64,000 nucleotides of DNA from Cenococcum geophilum 1.58. Taxonomy: Eukaryota; Ascomycota; Dothideomycetes; Gloniales; Gloniaceae. Numbering within the stretch: the first letter of the stretch is position 1; each line of letters starts with the position of its first letter. The notes under the pieces were generated by a model. The model worked only from the letters and a program-made list of their open reading frames with translations, ran no database searches and was not told the DNA's origin. The DNA lies in assembly GCA_001692895.1 (NCBI GenBank), contig KV748227.1, forward strand, positions 434,001 through 498,000, in the 5' to 3' direction. A program made the translations under genes and the position numbers. This document shows, one piece after another, positions 61,139-64,000 of this stretch.

Positions 61139-64000
61139 TGTTAGGAATATAGGCAAGTTGCTATTATATAAGGTAAGTTGCCATTATATGTCGCCGCGGC
61201 ACTAGCGTAGCGAGGAGCCCTAAGCTTCTTGCCCTTCCTTAAGTAAGAGGAATAGAGAGAGAATAACAATTATCATACTACCTATAACTTGTAGATAACG
61301 TAATATCACCTTATAAAACCAACACTAATTAGTGGTTAACTTTACTATTATACTATAGAATAGTTAGATATTTTACTAAGAAGAGATAAGCTACTATACC
61401 AGTACTACTCGTGCTAAAGGAAGCTGTCTTTTAAGGTTAGAACTAGTTTTAAACCTTAAATAGAACTCTTTTATAAATCTAAGGATCTAAAAGGCCAGAA
61501 CTAGTCCTAAGCCTTTCCTAAATTATAGATTCTTGCGTCTATTATATAGAATAACACGCTTTATAAGTCCTTATAATTTAAGGCTAGAACTAGTCCTAAG
61601 CCCTATAATCGTAGATTCTCGTCATAAACGCGTACTAAATGACAATCCTTACACCAATAATATATCCCTTTCTCTAAAAAATAGCTACTCTAAACAACTA
61701 GAAAGACTTCTTACTACTAGGGGTAGCTAAGTACGCGAAACTTATTAATAAATATTAGGACGAATTCGCCTTTAATATAATAACTTATACCGCAAAACGG
61801 GTTAACAGCTTTCTCCTATACTATATTATATTCTACTAAAATAGATACTACGCCAATTTATAACTATAGGAGTATTTTAGGGAGGATTTTATAGGATGGA
61901 CTGCTGATACCTAGGCACTTAGCAATATTAATATTGTTTAGGATTTTTAAGACTTTCTTTATAGAAATGGGGTATATATTACTAAGAACGGTAACCTAAT
62001 TACTAGTAATATTTAGGCCATTATTATTAGTATAGAAGAACTAGTATAGACGGAAGCTAAAATTATACGTTAATTACGGAAACCTAGAACCAACCTATAT
62101 TCTTTAAAAGATAACTTTAATTTATATTAAAACCCCTAGAACGCTAATCCCCTATATAGAGGTGCTCTTCTACTAGGAGGTGCTCTCTTACTAGGAGGTG
62201 CCCTTTTACCTATAGGTGCTTTTCCTCTACCTCCTTTACTGCCTTTAACTTCTCCATCCTAGCTAACCGGCGAGCCTTTATTATAAGAAGTCACGAATTT
62301 AATAAAGGTATATTTAGACGAAGAGAAGAAGTTTAGAGGAGAACTATACGATATACTTAGAATAAAACTATAGGTCTTTTATAACTATTGCAATAAAGTT
62401 AAAATTTAAAGCCACTAGTACTATTATGCTTTCTCTATTATGTTAAAGGGACGGGTAGTAACATTTTATTACGACTATATTACGGGTAGAAACTATAGCT
62501 TTAATATAATACTTTAGCTCACTAAAGCCCACTTTAAGACTAATAAGAATCGCTAGCTTTATATATCCAAATAGTAAAAGACTATATTTTAAAAAGTTAT
62601 CGCTTTTAACTTAATAAAGACTCGTTTAGAGTACCTTTAACTACTCTTTAATAAACTTTAGAAAATCTAACGTGGCCTTACTAAAACTTATTAAAATAAG
62701 AACAGCCTAAGGGACTAGGTTATCTTAGCCTGCTATAACGTTTTTAAGTATAATTTAGCGCTATATAAACCTATAAATATATTTAAAGGAGTATATGCTA
62801 AGCTACGCTCTGCTATAGGTACTATAATGCAAATATAAGAATCTTAATAGTTCTATACTAAAAACCCTACCTAACTAAGTATTCCTAACTAACATAATTA
62901 TAACTAGACTAACTAAATATATAGTAGCCGTAGTAGGGAATACGGTAAAGGGTATAATTAATATTAACTATAAGGTAATTATAGAGGTCCTTATAAAGGT
63001 TTATTCTAAAGTAATTACTAAAAAAAGTGCTACGGTTGTAAGAAACCGAATTGCTAGTTAACTAGGTATTCTCTTAATAAACGAAAGAAGGTATATAATA
63101 AGTTTCGCTAAAGTATAAGAAATATTAGAAATTATAAGGTTACTATGGCCTACTTTTAAAGCTTCCTAGTTTAATATAAAGGCGTAGAAGATCTTAAGGG
63201 TAAGGTTAATAAGGCCGAATAGCTCCTTATAGATATAGAAATTAAGGACTACTTACCTAACCAATACTTTACTAAGTATAGTAAGGTAAATAGTATATAA
63301 ACCGTCGCTGTTCTTAATAACCAATCTACGCTCTACTCTATTACGAAGTTAGATATCTTTAACGAGCTAAAGGAGAGTTTTACGTTCTCCTTTAATAATA
63401 AATACTTAGTAAACGTCTTTTATAGTATTATACCAGACACTAAAGCCGTAGGAGTATCTATAGTAGGAGAACCTTAAGTTTAAGCCCTTTAGCAGCTTAA
63501 TAGCTCTATTTAGATTAACTATTTAACAGTAGGCTAACATACAATTCGTTTTAGTAAGGGTACTATAATCTCTCTTAGTACAATTAGGGGTTAAACCCCC
63601 TTAGGGTATATCACTTTTTATATTATTCCCATAAATACCCCGTTTTTATTTTATATTAGAGATATAAATTAATTAGGCGTTAAGCTTAATAACCTTAAGA
63701 ATATACTTATTTAAGGAGATAATTGGGTGCCTATTATACGCAAGTAGGGTTACCCCTAGTTGCTCCTTTACTAACTAAAAAAGAGTATTACTTAGAGCTA
63801 CTTAACTAAGTTAGAGTTACGCCAACTACACCGTTATTTTAGCCACCTATCCATTTATCAATTACTTAGGGTTCTTTAGTAAGTAGGCCGTAAAGTTAAA
63901 ATTAAGGCAATTAAGTATCTTATAAAGTACTATTACTACTACTAAATAAACTAGAAGTCCCCTAGCCGATTTAAGTTTACCCTTAAAGATAACTACGACT
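61139..64000 (+). mobile_element. Element H: Ty1/copia retrotransposon, runs off the right edge
   Basis: TGTTAGGAATATAGGCAAG at 61,139 looks like an LTR start. No second LTR is inside the window. Plus-strand reading: gag from about 61,690; zinc knuckle CYGCKKPNC near 63,029; protease region PDTKAVGVSIVGEP near 63,430; TPLGYITFYIIPINTPFLF near 63,600; then the GAG-pre-integrase motif LRQLHRYFSHLSIYQLL near 63,820. Stops throughout. The repeated GGC(T/C)AGAACTAGTCCTAAGCC occurs twice near 61,492 and 61,583 in the leader. Confidence 0.8.

Noticed and set aside
61533..61730. 65-codon plus-strand frame in the leader of element H
   Set aside because: Lies in the non-coding leader/LTR region before gag; no recognisable protein.

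Overview
The window looks like a piece of a filamentous ascomycete (Pezizomycotina) genome. It has two sharply different kinds of DNA. A central island of about 12.9 kb (roughly 14,340-27,190) has balanced base composition, intact reading frames and short fungal introns (43-100 nt, GTRAGT-like donors, TAG/CAG acceptors). Everything else is TA-rich, stop-riddled retrotransposon debris. Its CpA/TpG depletion and TpA excess are what repeat-induced point mutation (RIP) leaves behind. I cannot name the genus from the sequence alone.

Left flank (1-14,340): the end of a Ty3/gypsy element (75-498 is its LTR), a Ty1/copia pol remnant on the plus strand (about 1,160-4,830), a complete but dead gypsy element on the minus strand (5,634-13,610, both LTRs about 425 bp), and the 3' end of a related chromodomain gypsy.

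Island: three genes. An intronless F-box protein (minus, 14,388-15,944) lies downstream of a secreted multi-LysM protein (minus, 16,300-19,169, 8 exons, 819 aa). A very large secreted GH18 chitinase of the killer-toxin-like type (plus, 20,805-26,567, 8 exons, about 1,785 aa) is divergent from the LysM gene. I assembled both spliced models by hand and they stay in frame throughout. The chitinase carries N-terminal chitin-binding cysteine motifs, an intact DxxDxDxE active site, a Cys-rich triple repeat, many Lys-Arg sites and a long C-terminal region. A LysM gene beside such a chitinase is a known arrangement in fungi, usually linked to chitin binding and antagonism or self-wall protection. The shared 1.6-kb upstream region suggests co-regulation (inference).

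Right flank (27,190-64,000): a hAT transposase relic next to the chitinase 3' end, a gypsy gag/protease fragment, a direct-repeat unit resembling a miniature LTR element (31,471-32,070), and then a nested stack. A gypsy gag fragment is split by gypsy element C (32,282-48,314; 193-bp LTRs, target duplication AAACC). C is itself interrupted by gypsy element B (36,644-44,593; target duplication ACTAA) and by a 1.75-kb non-coding element D1. Further right are a fold-back element, a full copia element F (49,897-55,508, minus, 174-bp LTRs), minisatellites, a 255-bp near-perfect palindrome, another gypsy pol split by D2 (a sister of D1), and a copia element running off the right edge.

No tRNA, rRNA or CRISPR features were found. 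The most interesting items are the killer-toxin-like chitinase/LysM module inside a RIP-degraded repeat sea, the D family of non-coding elements, and the 56.6-kb palindrome.
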